Assembly: GCF_015482765.1 (NCBI RefSeq)
Contig: NZ_JADMLB010000019.1
Location: 1-40,565 of the forward strand
DNA: 40,565 bases
Direction: 5' to 3'
DNA from: Halodesulfovibrio sp.
Lineage (GTDB): Bacteria; Desulfobacterota; Desulfovibrionia; Desulfovibrionales; Desulfovibrionaceae
The notes under the pieces were generated by a model. The model was given only the letters and a program-made list of their open reading frames with translations. It searched no databases and was not told where the DNA came from. How positions within the stretch are numbered: position 1 is the stretch's first letter; the number at the start of each line of letters is the position of its first letter. Made by a program: the position numbers and the translations under genes. Below, piece by piece: positions 8,722-17,502 of the stretch.

Positions 8722-9957
8722 ATGATGGTTCTACAGAAAGAAAAAGTTGTCGTAAAAAATCTTTATAAAATTTTTGGTCAAAAAAGCGATCGAGCATTTA
8801 AATTACTTGAACAAAATTTTTCGAAAGATGAGATTTTCCAAAAAACCGGGTTAACAGTTGGAGTCAAAGACGCCTCATTTACAGTGTATGAAGGTGAGAT
8901 TTTTGTCATCATGGGGCTTTCCGGATCGGGTAAGTCCACACTTGTCCGCCTTTTGAATCGGTTAATCGAACCAAGCGCTGGCAGCGTTATAGTTGACGGT
9001 AAAGACGTCTCAGCAATGCCGCACAACGAATTGGTAAAATTCAGATTAAAAAATATGAGCATGGTCTTTCAGTCCTTTGCTCTCATGCCGCACTTATCAG
9101 TTCTTGAAAATACAGCCTTCGGGTTAAAGCTTGCCGGAATACCTGAAGACCAACGCAACCAACGCGCTCAAGAAGCCCTAGAACAAGTCGGGCTTAACGG
9201 CTGGGAACATGCCTCACCTGAACAGTTAAGTGGCGGTATGCAACAGCGTGTAGGCTTAGCAAGAGCGCTCGCTGTCGATCCTGACATCATGCTTATGGAT
9301 GAAGCCTTTTCAGCTTTAGACCCTCTTATCAGAGCTGAAATGCAAGATGAGCTTCTGACTCTTCAAGAACAACACAAGCGAACAATCATATTCATTTCTC
9401 ATGACCTTGATGAAGCCATACGCATTGGCGACCGAATCGCTATCATGCAGCATGGAGAAGTAGTTCAGGTTGGTACGTCTGATGAAATCTTACGTTCACC
9501 GGCAAATGACTACGTAAAATCTTTCTTTAAGGGCGTAGATCCAACAAACATATTGTTGGCCAGCGATATCGTACGCAACAACCATCCTACGCTTATTATC
9601 ACAAAAGGCGGCAATATCCGTACCGCTCAGGAATACCTCAGTAACAGCGATAGAGATTACTGCTATTTGCTGAATGCTGAAAAAAGGCTTCTTGGTGTCG
9701 TCTCTACAGAAAGCCTGAGAGATGCAGCAGAAGAACATTCACCGTCTGCAGCTCTGGCACATGCGTATCTTCAGGATGTTGCTACCGTTAATCTGGATGA
9801 CGCATTAACAGAAATCCAACCCATTGTAGCCAGTTCTCCCTGTCCAGTTCCTGTTTTCAACGAAAAACAGCAATTCAAAGGTGTTATTTCTAAAAGCCGT
9901 TTCTTACGCATTCTGCATAAACCTGAGCAGATCATAAACCAAGTTCATGAGGCCTAG
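8722..9957 (+). CDS. proV: Glycine betaine/proline ABC transporter ATP-binding subunit ProV
   Basis: A 411-residue ABC ATPase with C-terminal CBS-like domains, as in E. coli ProV. Walker [10 protein letters not shown] is at about residue 66, the Q-loop [11 protein letters not shown] at about 113, the signature [15 protein letters not shown] at about 169, and Walker [13 protein letters not shown] at about 190. CBS-type regulatory sequence fills about 280-405. It energises import of betaine or proline betaine during osmotic stress. Two in-frame ATGs (8722, 8725) follow GAGGG; the second has the better spacing. It is the first gene of proVWX; the next start lies 1 bp after its stop. Confidence 0.93.
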   Translation: MMVLQKEKVVVKNLYKIFGQKSDRAFKLLEQNFSKDEIFQKTGLTVGVKDASFTVYEGEIFVIMGLSGSGKSTLVRLLNRLIEPSAGSVIVDGKDVSAMPHNELVKFRLKNMSMVFQSFALMPHLSVLENTAFGLKLAGIPEDQRNQRAQEALEQVGLNGWEHASPEQLSGGMQQRVGLARALAVDPDIMLMDEAFSALDPLIRAEMQDELLTLQEQHKRTIIFISHDLDEAIRIGDRIAIMQHGEVVQVGTSDEILRSPANDYVKSFFKGVDPTNILLASDIVRNNHPTLIITKGGNIRTAQEYLSNSDRDYCYLLNAEKRLLGVVSTESLRDAAEEHSPSAALAHAYLQDVATVNLDDALTEIQPIVASSPCPVPVFNEKQQFKGVISKSRFLRILHKPEQIINQVHEA

Positions 9958-9958
9958 C

Positions 9959-10807
9959 ATGTTTAGCTTAGATATAATCCCTTTAGATGAGAGCATTATT
10001 CCACTTTCTGAATGGATATCAGATGGAATTGACTGGTTGGTTCTGAACTTCCGAGATTTTTTTCAACTGATCAAGCTGCCAGTTGAATTGACACTTCATG
10101 GAATTACGCAAGGTCTTACTGCTTTGCCATTTTATATTCCTATTTTGCTGATCACTCTTATTGCGTGGAAAGCTTCCGGGAAGAGACTGGCATTGTTCAC
10201 GCTGTTGTCCTTTATTGCGATTGCCTGTCTCGGACTTTGGGAAGCAACTATGACCACACTGGCTATGGTGATCGCATCGGTAGTCTTTTGTGGTGTCATC
10301 GGTATCCCATTAGGAGTACTTGCGGGGAGAAGTCCACTGTTTGAAGCTGTAATGAGACCTTGTCTTGATGCAATGCAAACAACACCTGCATTTGTTTATC
10401 TAGTGCCCATTGTCATGCTCTTTTCCATTGGCAATACGGCAGGTGTTCTCGCAACAATCATCTTTGCTCTTCCACCGATTATCAGGCTTACCTGCTTAGG
10501 AATCCGGCAAGTACACCCTGAACTAATCGAAGCTGCTCAAGCATTCGGGGCAAGCGAACTTCAGGTTCTATTCCAAGTACAACTGCCACTCGCCTTGCCT
10601 ACGATTCTCGCCGGATTGAACCAGACCATTATGATGGCACTGTCTATGGTCGTTATTGCAGCACTTATTGGAGCCGGAGGATTAGGTTCCCCTGTTGTTC
10701 TGGGGCTAAACACCCTTGATACAGGGCAAGCTGCTGTAGGTGGGTTAGCTATTGTCTTACTTGCAGTAATTTTGGATAGAATAACACAATCAATAGCTAA
10801 AAAGTAA
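9959..10807 (+). CDS. proW: Glycine betaine/proline ABC transporter permease ProW
   Basis: A 282-residue inner-membrane permease with about six to seven helices and a binding-protein-dependent transport domain; the coupling loop EAAQAFGASELQVLFQVQLP is the EAA motif that docks on ProV. It is shorter at the N-terminus than E. coli ProW. I prefer the ATG at 9959 because GAGG lies 7 nt upstream; an in-frame ATG at 9947 inside proV has no ribosome site. It is followed after 19 bp by proX. Confidence 0.92.
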   Translation: MFSLDIIPLDESIIPLSEWISDGIDWLVLNFRDFFQLIKLPVELTLHGITQGLTALPFYIPILLITLIAWKASGKRLALFTLLSFIAIACLGLWEATMTTLAMVIASVVFCGVIGIPLGVLAGRSPLFEAVMRPCLDAMQTTPAFVYLVPIVMLFSIGNTAGVLATIIFALPPIIRLTCLGIRQVHPELIEAAQAFGASELQVLFQVQLPLALPTILAGLNQTIMMALSMVVIAALIGAGGLGSPVVLGLNTLDTGQAAVGGLAIVLLAVILDRITQSIAKK

Positions 10808-10826
10808 TTTTTAAAGGAGGATACAA

Positions 10827-11852
10827 ATGCTTAGACGTCTAATAATATGTTTATCAATTTGCCTGCTCAGCACAACAGCAGCCCTTGCTTCTGCCGATCT
10901 CCCGGGGAAAGGAATCACCATTACTCCTGCTCGTGCTACATGGAACACAAGTTTTTTCCATGCAGAGCTGTTAAAGCGTGGCCTTGAAGCCTTAGGGTAC
11001 ACCGTTAAGAAGCCCAAAGACCTTCCAAATGCTCTCGCTTACAAGTCGTTAGCCATGGGAGATATCGACTATTGGCCTAGTGGCTGGTTCCCGAACCATA
11101 ATAGTTACATGGGAGGAGACTTTTTTGATCATGCAAAGCCATATGGTTTTGTAGTGCAAGCAGGTGGTCTTCAGGGATATCTTGTCAGCAAAAAAGAAGC
11201 TGATAAATTAAACATTACCAGCCTTGATGACTTCAAACGCCCTGAAGTAATTGAACTGTTCGATAAAAACAATGACGGAAAAGCAGATCTTACTGCGTGC
11301 CCTCCAGGATGGAGCTGTGAACGTGATATCGACCGCCATTTAAAAGTTTATGATCTCAAAAAATACATCAAGCCTAGTAAGGCTGCATACGAAGCGGGAA
11401 TGGCATCTGTTCTTGGTTCCTATCAGGCCGGCGAACCTGTATTCTTTTACACTTGGACTCCAAACTGGACAGTATTTAAGCTCAAACCGGGTAAAGATGT
11501 AGTCTGGATCAACGTACCTAAAATCATCCCTTCTAAGGATGAAAAAGGTCTTGAGGAAACTATGGTTATCCCATACCTGCAAGGTGCAGCTACAAATCCT
11601 TTAAAAATGGGCTTTGCTCCTTCAGATATCCGTATTGTTGCTAACATTAAATTTGCTGAGGCAAATCCGGCAGCAAAACGATTCTTTGAAATATTCAGTC
11701 TTCCTCTTGAAGATATCAACGCCCAGAACAACCTGCTTTATCAGGGTGAAAAAACAGATAAGGATATTCAGCGTCACGCAGAAGAATGGATTAAAACTAA
11801 TCAAGAAACTTGGAATAAATGGCTTTCTGAAGCTAGAAAAGCTGCGCAATAG
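10827..11852 (+). CDS. proX: Glycine betaine/proline periplasmic binding protein ProX
   Basis: A 341-residue periplasmic protein with a signal peptide (MLRRLIICLSICLLSTTAAL, cleavage around ALA-SADLPG). The mature start DLPGKGITITPARATW, the middle DKNNDGKADLTACPPGWSCE and the late FFYTWTPNWTVFKLKPGKDV match ProX of the E. coli type closely, including the tryptophans that cage the trimethylammonium group and the Cys pair of the CPPGWSC segment. AAGGAGG precedes the start. It is the last gene of proVWX; a strong hairpin terminator follows. Confidence 0.95.
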   Translation: MLRRLIICLSICLLSTTAALASADLPGKGITITPARATWNTSFFHAELLKRGLEALGYTVKKPKDLPNALAYKSLAMGDIDYWPSGWFPNHNSYMGGDFFDHAKPYGFVVQAGGLQGYLVSKKEADKLNITSLDDFKRPEVIELFDKNNDGKADLTACPPGWSCERDIDRHLKVYDLKKYIKPSKAAYEAGMASVLGSYQAGEPVFFYTWTPNWTVFKLKPGKDVVWINVPKIIPSKDEKGLEETMVIPYLQGAATNPLKMGFAPSDIRIVANIKFAEANPAAKRFFEIFSLPLEDINAQNNLLYQGEKTDKDIQRHAEEWIKTNQETWNKWLSEARKAAQ

Positions 11853-11876
11853 TATTGGCTTAATTACTCCAAACAT

Positions 11877-11912
11877 AAAAAAGCTCTCCTGCCTATGCAG
11901 GGGAGCTTTTTT
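11877..11912 (+). terminator. Rho-independent terminator of proVWX
   Basis: AAAAAGCTC-T-CCTGC and GCAGG-G-GAGCTTTTTT pair around a CTAT loop with one internal mismatch, followed by a T run, 24 bp after the proX stop. Confidence 0.85.
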
Positions 11913-11914
11913 AT

Positions 11915-12096
11915 TAGAACTGAAGAATACGTTCAACACCGCAACCGATTAGCACAACCCAATCTCCGTGCAGGCTGTCAGTGCTGCAAGAAAATTTGAA
12001 GGTGACTCCACAAGTTAAACCTGTCCTGGATACGGAGCTACACCGCATTAGTAGTATGAAGCAGCTAAAAATTGCATACTACATAGAAAGGAGTAG
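11915..12096. other. Intergenic spacer between convergent proX and pstB with an 8-bp inverted repeat
   Basis: No supported gene. GTAGTATG (12051-12058) and CATACTAC (12075-12082) form an inverted repeat with a 16-nt spacer just past the pstB stop. It may form a weak transcript end for the pst operon, but it has no T run. Confidence 0.4.
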
Positions 12097-12843
12097 TTAA
12101 AATTCGTTATAAAGCAATTCATCCAAAGAAGTATTATCCGAAGTACTCCAAGTACCGGCCAGCTTTCCCTCTCGAATAAGTAGCGCTCGATCTGCAAGAG
12201 TTTTGGTCTGTTTTAAACTATGGGAAACAACCAACACCGGAAGCTTTTTCGCCAATTGTAAAAGCAGTTGTTCAATAAGTTCTGACGATTTGTAATCAAC
12301 TGAAGCTGTAGGCTCATCCAACAACAGTATTTCCGGCTCCAATGCCAATGTTCGCGCTAGGCAAAGCCGTTGCTGTTGTCCACCGGAAAGATTTTTTGCC
12401 GGCTGGTTGAGTCTATCCTTAACTTCATTAAAAAGACCAACATCTTCGAGCACCATCTCCATTTTCTCACGTGCCCGACGTTCACTGGCACCACATACTA
12501 ACGTTTGGGGAAGCAACAAGTTTCGTTCAATCGAAATAGGCAAAACATTAGGCGTCTGAAACACCATTCCAACGCGACTACGCAAATGTTCTGGCGACAT
12601 TCGGGAAGAATTTACCTCTACCATGGCATCATGCAACTGAACCATTATGCTTCCTGTGGTCGTACAGCCTTCAAAGCATTCATTTAATCTATTGATTGCT
12701 CGTAACAACGTAGATTTTCCAGAACCGGAACGTCCCACAAGGACAGTCAACTCATCTGCCTTCACATCAAAGCTGACACCGGAAACAACCGTGTTGCCAC
12801 CGAAAGTAATGGTTACATCATTAAAGGAAATTGCTGTATTCAT
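12097..12843 (-). CDS. pstB: Phosphate ABC transporter ATP-binding protein, PstB-like
   Basis: A 248-residue ATPase: Walker A GRSGSGKST, Q-loop VFQTPNVLP, signature LSGGQQQRLCLARTLA, Walker B ILLLDEPTASVD, switch histidine VVSHS. It diverges from typical PstB, which has a CPNPFPMSIY-type Q-loop region and MDEPCSALDP. Its place behind pstA in a pstSCAB operon supports phosphate uptake. The ATG at 12843 overlaps the pstA stop (ATGA) and has GGAG 6 nt upstream, so I chose it over an in-frame GTG 12 bp earlier. No phoU follows. Molybdate or tungstate uptake is a less likely alternative for the ATPase taken alone. Confidence 0.82.
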   Translation of the reverse strand: MNTAISFNDVTITFGGNTVVSGVSFDVKADELTVLVGRSGSGKSTLLRAINRLNECFEGCTTTGSIMVQLHDAMVEVNSSRMSPEHLRSRVGMVFQTPNVLPISIERNLLLPQTLVCGASERRAREKMEMVLEDVGLFNEVKDRLNQPAKNLSGGQQQRLCLARTLALEPEILLLDEPTASVDYKSSELIEQLLLQLAKKLPVLVVSHSLKQTKTLADRALLIREGKLAGTWSTSDNTSLDELLYNEF

Positions 12844-13715
12844 CCACGTCTCCACCGCTGTTTCATCGCATTATGCAATCCATGTGCAAGCAAAAACAAA
12901 CTCACACTCAACGCCAGCAACACAAGTGCTGCACCAAACCCGCGCTGTAGCTCGGCTTGACTCTGATATTCCGCAGCAGTTGTATAAATATAGAAAGGCA
13001 AGGCTTCGTACTTGTCAAAAAGGCTTCTTGGCAAACCCGCATTTGCAACAGCCCCTGTAAGCATAATTACGGCTGTATCCTCAGCAGCACGTCCGATAGA
13101 CAAAACCACACCACCCATTATTCCCTCACTTGCAGAGGGGAGCAAAACATGCCGGATAGTTTGTCCTTTAGAAAAGCCTAAACTTGCCCCCATTAATCGA
13201 AGCTCTTCCGGTAAACCTGAAAGCGATGACTGTGTGGACTGAACCATGTACGGCAGCGTAAGCACGCCCATACACATACCGGATAGTAAAAGACTGGTTC
13301 CCGCATCAGGAAAGAAGGTGTGTTTAAGAAAAAGAATAAGTGCAAATCCAAAAAGTCCAATAACAATCGACGGAATTCCAGCGAGTAAATCTATACAAAA
13401 TTCAAAAAGAACTTTAAATCGTCCCTGCGTAAATTCATTCAAATAAATCCCGCAACCAATGCCCATTGGGATTGCAATAATACAAGCCAACAGAATAACC
13501 GCTAAGGTTCCAAAACAAGCAGCCCAAATGCCGTCCCATACAGGTGCAAAGGAAAAAATAGCATCAAGCGGTGGTGTATCTTCGAAAAAAAGTGAAACAG
13601 TAACAGCGCTACCACCTTCATGCACAAGAAACGCCAAGAAACCGCCAACACCTAGCATTGTTAGCAAGACACTAAACCAACAAAACACCCCAAAAGCTTT
13701 TTCCCCTACTTTCAT
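12840..13715 (-). CDS. pstA: Phosphate ABC transporter permease PstA
   Basis: A 291-residue inner-membrane permease with six helices. The PstA features are GIGCGIYLNEFTQG after the third hydrophobic block, then LDLLAGIPSIVIGLFGF-like sequence (here IDLLAGIPSIVIGLFGF), and the coupling-loop region GASLGFSKGQTIRHVLLPSA. The start overlaps the pstC stop by 4 bp and the stop overlaps the pstB start by 4 bp, so the three are translationally coupled. Confidence 0.9.
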   Translation of the reverse strand: MKVGEKAFGVFCWFSVLLTMLGVGGFLAFLVHEGGSAVTVSLFFEDTPPLDAIFSFAPVWDGIWAACFGTLAVILLACIIAIPMGIGCGIYLNEFTQGRFKVLFEFCIDLLAGIPSIVIGLFGFALILFLKHTFFPDAGTSLLLSGMCMGVLTLPYMVQSTQSSLSGLPEELRLMGASLGFSKGQTIRHVLLPSASEGIMGGVVLSIGRAAEDTAVIMLTGAVANAGLPRSLFDKYEALPFYIYTTAAEYQSQAELQRGFGAALVLLALSVSLFLLAHGLHNAMKQRWRRG

Positions 13716-14584
13716 ACGCCCTGCTCCGAACCTTTCATGAGTATCCTCAGCCCTACGTTAACGAATATCGTGTTAAGGAACAAAAAAAGTCCACATGCAA
13801 AAAGAGAAAGGTAGGCGAGGCTCTGTGTATCCGCTGCTACCACTAAGGCAATATGTGCAGACATAGTCCTTAACGAGTCAAAAAAAGATTCCGGAAGTTG
13901 CGGGGCATTCCCAGCCAACATAAGTGGGATCATAGTATCCCCTACAGCACGTCCGTACCCCAGCACCGCCGCTGCAATAAAGCCCTTTCGGGAAGCCGGG
14001 ATTACTAGATACAAAAGTCGTTGAGCAGTGGTCATCCCTAATGCACTGGCAGTCAGGCTAACCTGAGACTCTATGAGCGAAAACTGGGTATGAAGCATTA
14101 AAACAATTGTCGGAAGAATAAGAACAGCAAGCCCGATAGTCGCGGCAATCCATGAAAAACCGCTTCCATGCTGGAACACATCACGAATAAGTGGAATAAG
14201 TACAAAAACTCCAACAAAACCGTAAACAACTGTCGGGATACTTGTCATGAGCTTTATCAATCGTAGTGCATAACTCCCCAAGCGGGGTGCTCCCATCCCA
14301 TGCACAAAACAACATATTCCTAATGAAACTGGGAATGCTAAAATTAACGCGGAAATTGAAAGAAAAAACGAACCTGCAATCATTGGCAGAATCCCGAAAT
14401 GCCCTTGAAAAGGCCGCCAGTCCCACGTCAAAAGCTTAGACAGCGTATCTCTGTCAAATAACGGTACACAAAAATAGAGCAGAAAAAAAAGAATGGAACC
14501 CACCACCGCAACTGAGAATACAGCTGAACAACGGCAAAGTACGGGCCAAAATGAACAAGCGTTAAATAATCTATGTCGAGTCAT
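13712..14584 (-). CDS. pstC: Phosphate ABC transporter permease PstC
   Basis: A 290-residue inner-membrane permease. LIKLMTSIPTVVYGFVGVFVLIPLI and SALGMTTAQRLLYLVIPASRKG are the characteristic PstC blocks (periplasmic gate and EAA-like coupling loop). I start it at the ATG at 14584; an upstream in-frame TTG (14599) lies inside the hairpin stem between pstS and pstC and is unlikely to be used. The ribosome site before 14584 is poor, which together with the hairpin suggests lower expression than PstS. Confidence 0.88.
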   Translation of the reverse strand: MTRHRLFNACSFWPVLCRCSAVFSVAVVGSILFFLLYFCVPLFDRDTLSKLLTWDWRPFQGHFGILPMIAGSFFLSISALILAFPVSLGICCFVHGMGAPRLGSYALRLIKLMTSIPTVVYGFVGVFVLIPLIRDVFQHGSGFSWIAATIGLAVLILPTIVLMLHTQFSLIESQVSLTASALGMTTAQRLLYLVIPASRKGFIAAAVLGYGRAVGDTMIPLMLAGNAPQLPESFFDSLRTMSAHIALVVAADTQSLAYLSLFACGLFLFLNTIFVNVGLRILMKGSEQGV

Positions 14585-14593
14585 TGTAAAAAG

Positions 14594-14626
14594 AGGCAAC
14601 GCCCCTCTTCGCGTGGGGCGTTGCCT
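14594..14626 (-). terminator. Intra-operon terminator/attenuator hairpin between pstS and pstC
   Basis: A perfect 12-bp GC-rich stem (AGGCAACGCCCC / GGGGCGTTGCCT) with a 9-nt loop; on the coding strand CTTTTTA follows directly. It begins 11 nt after the pstS stop and ends only about 10 nt before the pstC ATG. It should end most pstS transcripts or protect their 3' end, giving excess binding protein over permease. Confidence 0.75.
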
Positions 14627-14637
14627 GTCGTAAAAAT

Positions 14638-15465
14638 TTACATTGGGATATAGCCGCTGGATTTGATGATTTCATCACAATCTGGACTCATAATAAACTC
14701 AATAAAGCTTTTTACGATTCCTTTTGGCTGGCCTTTCGTATTCATGTAGAGCTTACGGACAATCGGGTACTGACCATCTTTGGCGGTCTCCTGATTTACA
14801 ACTACACCATCAAGAAGAGGTGCTTTAACGCTGTCATCAAGATGCCCAATAGAAACGTATCCGATGCCGTTAACATCGCGTGAAATAGCAGACTTCATAG
14901 CTCCGTTTGAAGCAACAATATTTGCAGCAGTTGCCAGAGGGCCTTTCTTGAGGAGTTTTTTCCAGTAAACTGCCCGTGTACCGCTGGATTCATCACGGCT
15001 GTAAATATTAATTTGAGCATCGTTGCCACCAACCTCTTTCCAGTTAGTGATTGTACCTGCAAAAATAGCACGTACCTGTTCGCTGCTCAGACTAGTAATC
15101 GGGTTGTTTGCATGCAGAACAGTTGCAACACCATCCACTGCAAACGGAAAGAGAACAAGCCCGTATTTGGCCTGTTCTGCATCACTGGCTTTACGACCGG
15201 AGTTACCAATGTTCACCAGCCCTTCACCAACTTTTTGAATACCGACACCAGAACCACCGCCAGCAATAGTAATTCGAATATCAGAATTACCTTTCATTAT
15301 CTTTTTCGCAGCTTTTTTCATAACCGGAATATGTGCTGTGCCTCCGGCAATAGAAATTGTTCCCTTCTGTCCCTCAAAGCCTGCAACATTACCAGCAAAT
15401 GCAGCTTGAAAACAAAGCGCAGTACTTAATAAGGCAAAAAACAAAATTGTAGACAACCGTTTCAT
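14638..15465 (-). CDS. pstS: Phosphate-binding periplasmic protein PstS
   Basis: A 275-residue type II periplasmic binding protein. The signal peptide is KRLSTILFFALLSTALCFQA, cleaved near AFA-GN. The mature part has ITIAGGGSGVGIQKV, IGNSGRK and SRDESSGTRAVYW, the phosphate-cradling loops of the short PstS family. The ATG at 15465 has GGGAG upstream; a TTG two codons earlier is also in frame. It is first in the pstSCAB operon and is followed by the attenuator hairpin. Confidence 0.93.
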   Translation of the reverse strand: MKRLSTILFFALLSTALCFQAAFAGNVAGFEGQKGTISIAGGTAHIPVMKKAAKKIMKGNSDIRITIAGGGSGVGIQKVGEGLVNIGNSGRKASDAEQAKYGLVLFPFAVDGVATVLHANNPITSLSSEQVRAIFAGTITNWKEVGGNDAQINIYSRDESSGTRAVYWKKLLKKGPLATAANIVASNGAMKSAISRDVNGIGYVSIGHLDDSVKAPLLDGVVVNQETAKDGQYPIVRKLYMNTKGQPKGIVKSFIEFIMSPDCDEIIKSSGYIPM

Positions 15466-15860
15466 ATGCAACTCCCTAACATGGTCATTAACAGTAACTT
15501 ACCATGATTTATAAAATTAGATTGGGGAGTTTATCTCACCAGAAGTTTCGATGACCAATAAAAAATACAAATAGTACGCGATCATTCTGATTAAAATATT
15601 AAATACTTACTAACGTAAAGAAACAGCGTACAGTAGCGCCTTCCGTTCATTCAGGCAACGTTTCAACATTAATAAAAACACTTACAGCAAATGAGCCGCC
15701 TCTAATAGCCTTCAATAAACGTAAAAAGGAAATGTCATCACTTGCACATTGAATACTTATTAATTTATTCAAGTTACCCGCAAGTACAATGTCCTTTTAC
15801 CTCCTCAACTGCTTTCTATTATTTATACACGATTAACCATTCAAATTTATTGAGGTAGCA
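15466..15860. other. Divergent intergenic region between pstS and the acetyltransferase gene
   Basis: 395 bp, AT-rich, holding the two divergent promoters. CATGGT (15480-15485) and ACCATG (15501-15506) form an inverted repeat directly before pstS. TTGAATA (15749-15755) and TATTCAA (15766-15772) form another, about 90 bp before the acetyltransferase. No convincing tandem PhoB box was found. No small gene is supported. Confidence 0.45.
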
Positions 15861-16502
15861 ATGGAAAAAATAAAACACTGGTCAAAAATGGAAATGCTTC
15901 ATGAGACCGTAAAAAACAAAAATATTACAATTAAAGGCACTCATAGTTACTACAGTGATGCCTATGATGATGGTTTTGAAAAATCTGTTGTCCGCATGCT
16001 TCATGGAGATGAAATCAGCAGTCAATGGGAACCACGTTGGGAAATAGATAAGCTCATTATAGGAGATTATGTCTGCATTGGGGCAGAGGCAGTAATCCTT
16101 ATGGGAGGAAACCATACACATCGTTATGACTGGTTTTCGCTGTATCCATTTATGGACAGAATTGAAGAAAGTTACCAATCAAAAGGGGACACTGTGCTTC
16201 AAGATGGATGCTGGATAGGCATGCGCGCAATGCTTATGCCCGGTGTCACCATAGGAGAAGGCGCGATTGTGGCGGCGAACAGCGTTGTGGCGAAAGACGT
16301 ACCTCCTTATACGATTGTCGGAGGAGTACCTGCAAAGCAAATCCGTTTGCGTTTTCCGCAAAAGACAATTGATCGTCTACTCGCTCTACATATTTATGAT
16401 TGGTCTGAAGCGAAATTTGAAGCACTAAAAGATCTCATTTGTAGTGCAGATATTGATAAACTTGAAGACGCGCATTGCAAATACGATAAAAACGTTCACT
16501 AA
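15861..16502 (+). CDS. Vat/CatB-type (xenobiotic) O-acetyltransferase, left-handed beta-helix
   Basis: A 213-residue hexapeptide-repeat acetyltransferase. [27 protein letters not shown] carries the catalytic His and the GGNHxxDW-like signature of the streptogramin A (Vat) and type B chloramphenicol acetyltransferases. [20 protein letters not shown] and [13 protein letters not shown] close the helix and bind acetyl-CoA. It is cytoplasmic, and active as a trimer in the family. The actual substrate cannot be told from sequence; members also acetylate sugars and small metabolites, so a resistance function is not proven. GAGGTAGCA precedes the ATG. It is transcribed alone and ends within a perfect hairpin. 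Confidence 0.88.
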   Translation: MEKIKHWSKMEMLHETVKNKNITIKGTHSYYSDAYDDGFEKSVVRMLHGDEISSQWEPRWEIDKLIIGDYVCIGAEAVILMGGNHTHRYDWFSLYPFMDRIEESYQSKGDTVLQDGCWIGMRAMLMPGVTIGEGAIVAANSVVAKDVPPYTIVGGVPAKQIRLRFPQKTIDRLLALHIYDWSEAKFEALKDLICSADIDKLEDAHCKYDKNVH

Positions 16503-16537
16503 AAAAACTATAGGGACATGTAGTTTTTTTAGTGAAC
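16494..16537. terminator. 17-bp perfect inverted repeat overlapping the acetyltransferase stop codon
   Basis: GTTCACTAAAAAAACTA and TAGTTTTTTTAGTGAAC pair perfectly around a 10-nt loop. The last coding codons and the TAA (16500-16502) lie in the left arm. It sits between convergent genes and probably ends both transcripts, although it is A/T-rich and lacks a following long T run. Confidence 0.65.
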
Positions 16538-16577
16538 GAAAAGCGCTAACCTTTTGTCACCTCTAGTCAGGACAATT

Positions 16578-17390
16578 TTATTTCTGCAAGTCTAACCATA
16601 AAGGTGATACAAAGATCCCGTCTACGGCTTCTTCCTCTAATTGCAAAAAGAGATTCCATGGCATTGCAAACGTTAAATACTCTTCTGGTATAGTTGTTCG
16701 AACATGCTTACGGGCTGCCAAATCTGTCATTCCAAGAACGGGCTTTGGCCTGTCTCTTTCTGCTTGTTGAAATACGTACGCTCCAATCATCTGACATGCT
16801 GCCCCTTGTGGAGCCATTATGTCCATAAGTCCTTCTCGAACTGATCCAGCTAATGTTATAAGTGCTGACAATTGAAGAGGGTTTACGACAAATGCAACTG
16901 AATCCGGCAACTCACATTCTTCAACTTCAGATAATGGTTTCATTATTCTATATTCATTGGAAAAATCATACACAGGCAAATCTTCACTGAACCATTTCCG
17001 AGCTTTTTCCGGTGTACAGTGAAAACGTTCACCAATTGTAAGTTTTGAGCGCATATGTGCCGGAGCGTTATCAATAATATTCTGATATGCAACAGGATCT
17101 TTTGCAGCCTCTTTACCTTTTGAAAAGAATGCCTCAAACATATCGGCTCCGCCCATGGCTGTAGGATACGCGGTTCCCATTCCCAAACCTGCAACTGCCC
17201 CCGGGCATCCGTAGGTTTTTCGATCAAAAACTGCTGTTTTTCCATGCGCTGTAACTTGAGCAAACATCGACATAACACAACAATATTTGCCTTCCTTAAG
17301 TTGAATCGCCTCATGAGGACGCTCGTCACTTCGCAATAACACAACGGGGTTAAATTGAAGATTCAAATGTGATGCAATTTTACTTTTCAT
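16578..17390 (-). CDS. DUF169 family protein
   Basis: A 270-residue soluble protein of the DUF169 family, common in sulfate reducers, methanogens and other anaerobes and of unknown function. Features visible: NPVVLLRSDERP near residue 15, the double-Cys GKYCCVMSMFAQV at about 35, KTYGCPGAVAGLGMG at about 60, and a late GAACQMIGAYVF. The conserved cysteines and glycine loops suggest a metal or cofactor site; that is inference. GAGAG lies about 8 nt upstream of the start. It is last in a cluster with MarR, MFS and ferredoxin genes, 112 bp after the ferredoxin. Confidence 0.82.
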   Translation of the reverse strand: MKSKIASHLNLQFNPVVLLRSDERPHEAIQLKEGKYCCVMSMFAQVTAHGKTAVFDRKTYGCPGAVAGLGMGTAYPTAMGGADMFEAFFSKGKEAAKDPVAYQNIIDNAPAHMRSKLTIGERFHCTPEKARKWFSEDLPVYDFSNEYRIMKPLSEVEECELPDSVAFVVNPLQLSALITLAGSVREGLMDIMAPQGAACQMIGAYVFQQAERDRPKPVLGMTDLAARKHVRTTIPEEYLTFAMPWNLFLQLEEEAVDGIFVSPLWLDLQK

Positions 17391-17502
17391 GATTTTTCTC
17401 TCTATCGTAACAGTACGTTTCTATAGTTTTATGAAACAGTAACTAAGAAAACTTACTTATAAATTACACTAAAATTACAGACTATCACTTTACTAAAAGA
17501 TA

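Noticed and set aside
11975-12100. About 40-codon plus-strand frame (LKVTPQVKPVLDTELHRISS) in the proX-pstB spacer
   Set aside because: It has only a GTG or TTG start with no ribosome site and crosses the inverted repeat downstream of pstB.
15466-15560. PhoB box upstream of pstS
   Set aside because: Only a single CATGGT/ACCATG inverted repeat and a loose CTGTTAAT-like stretch are seen; the tandem CTGTCAT-type repeats are absent.
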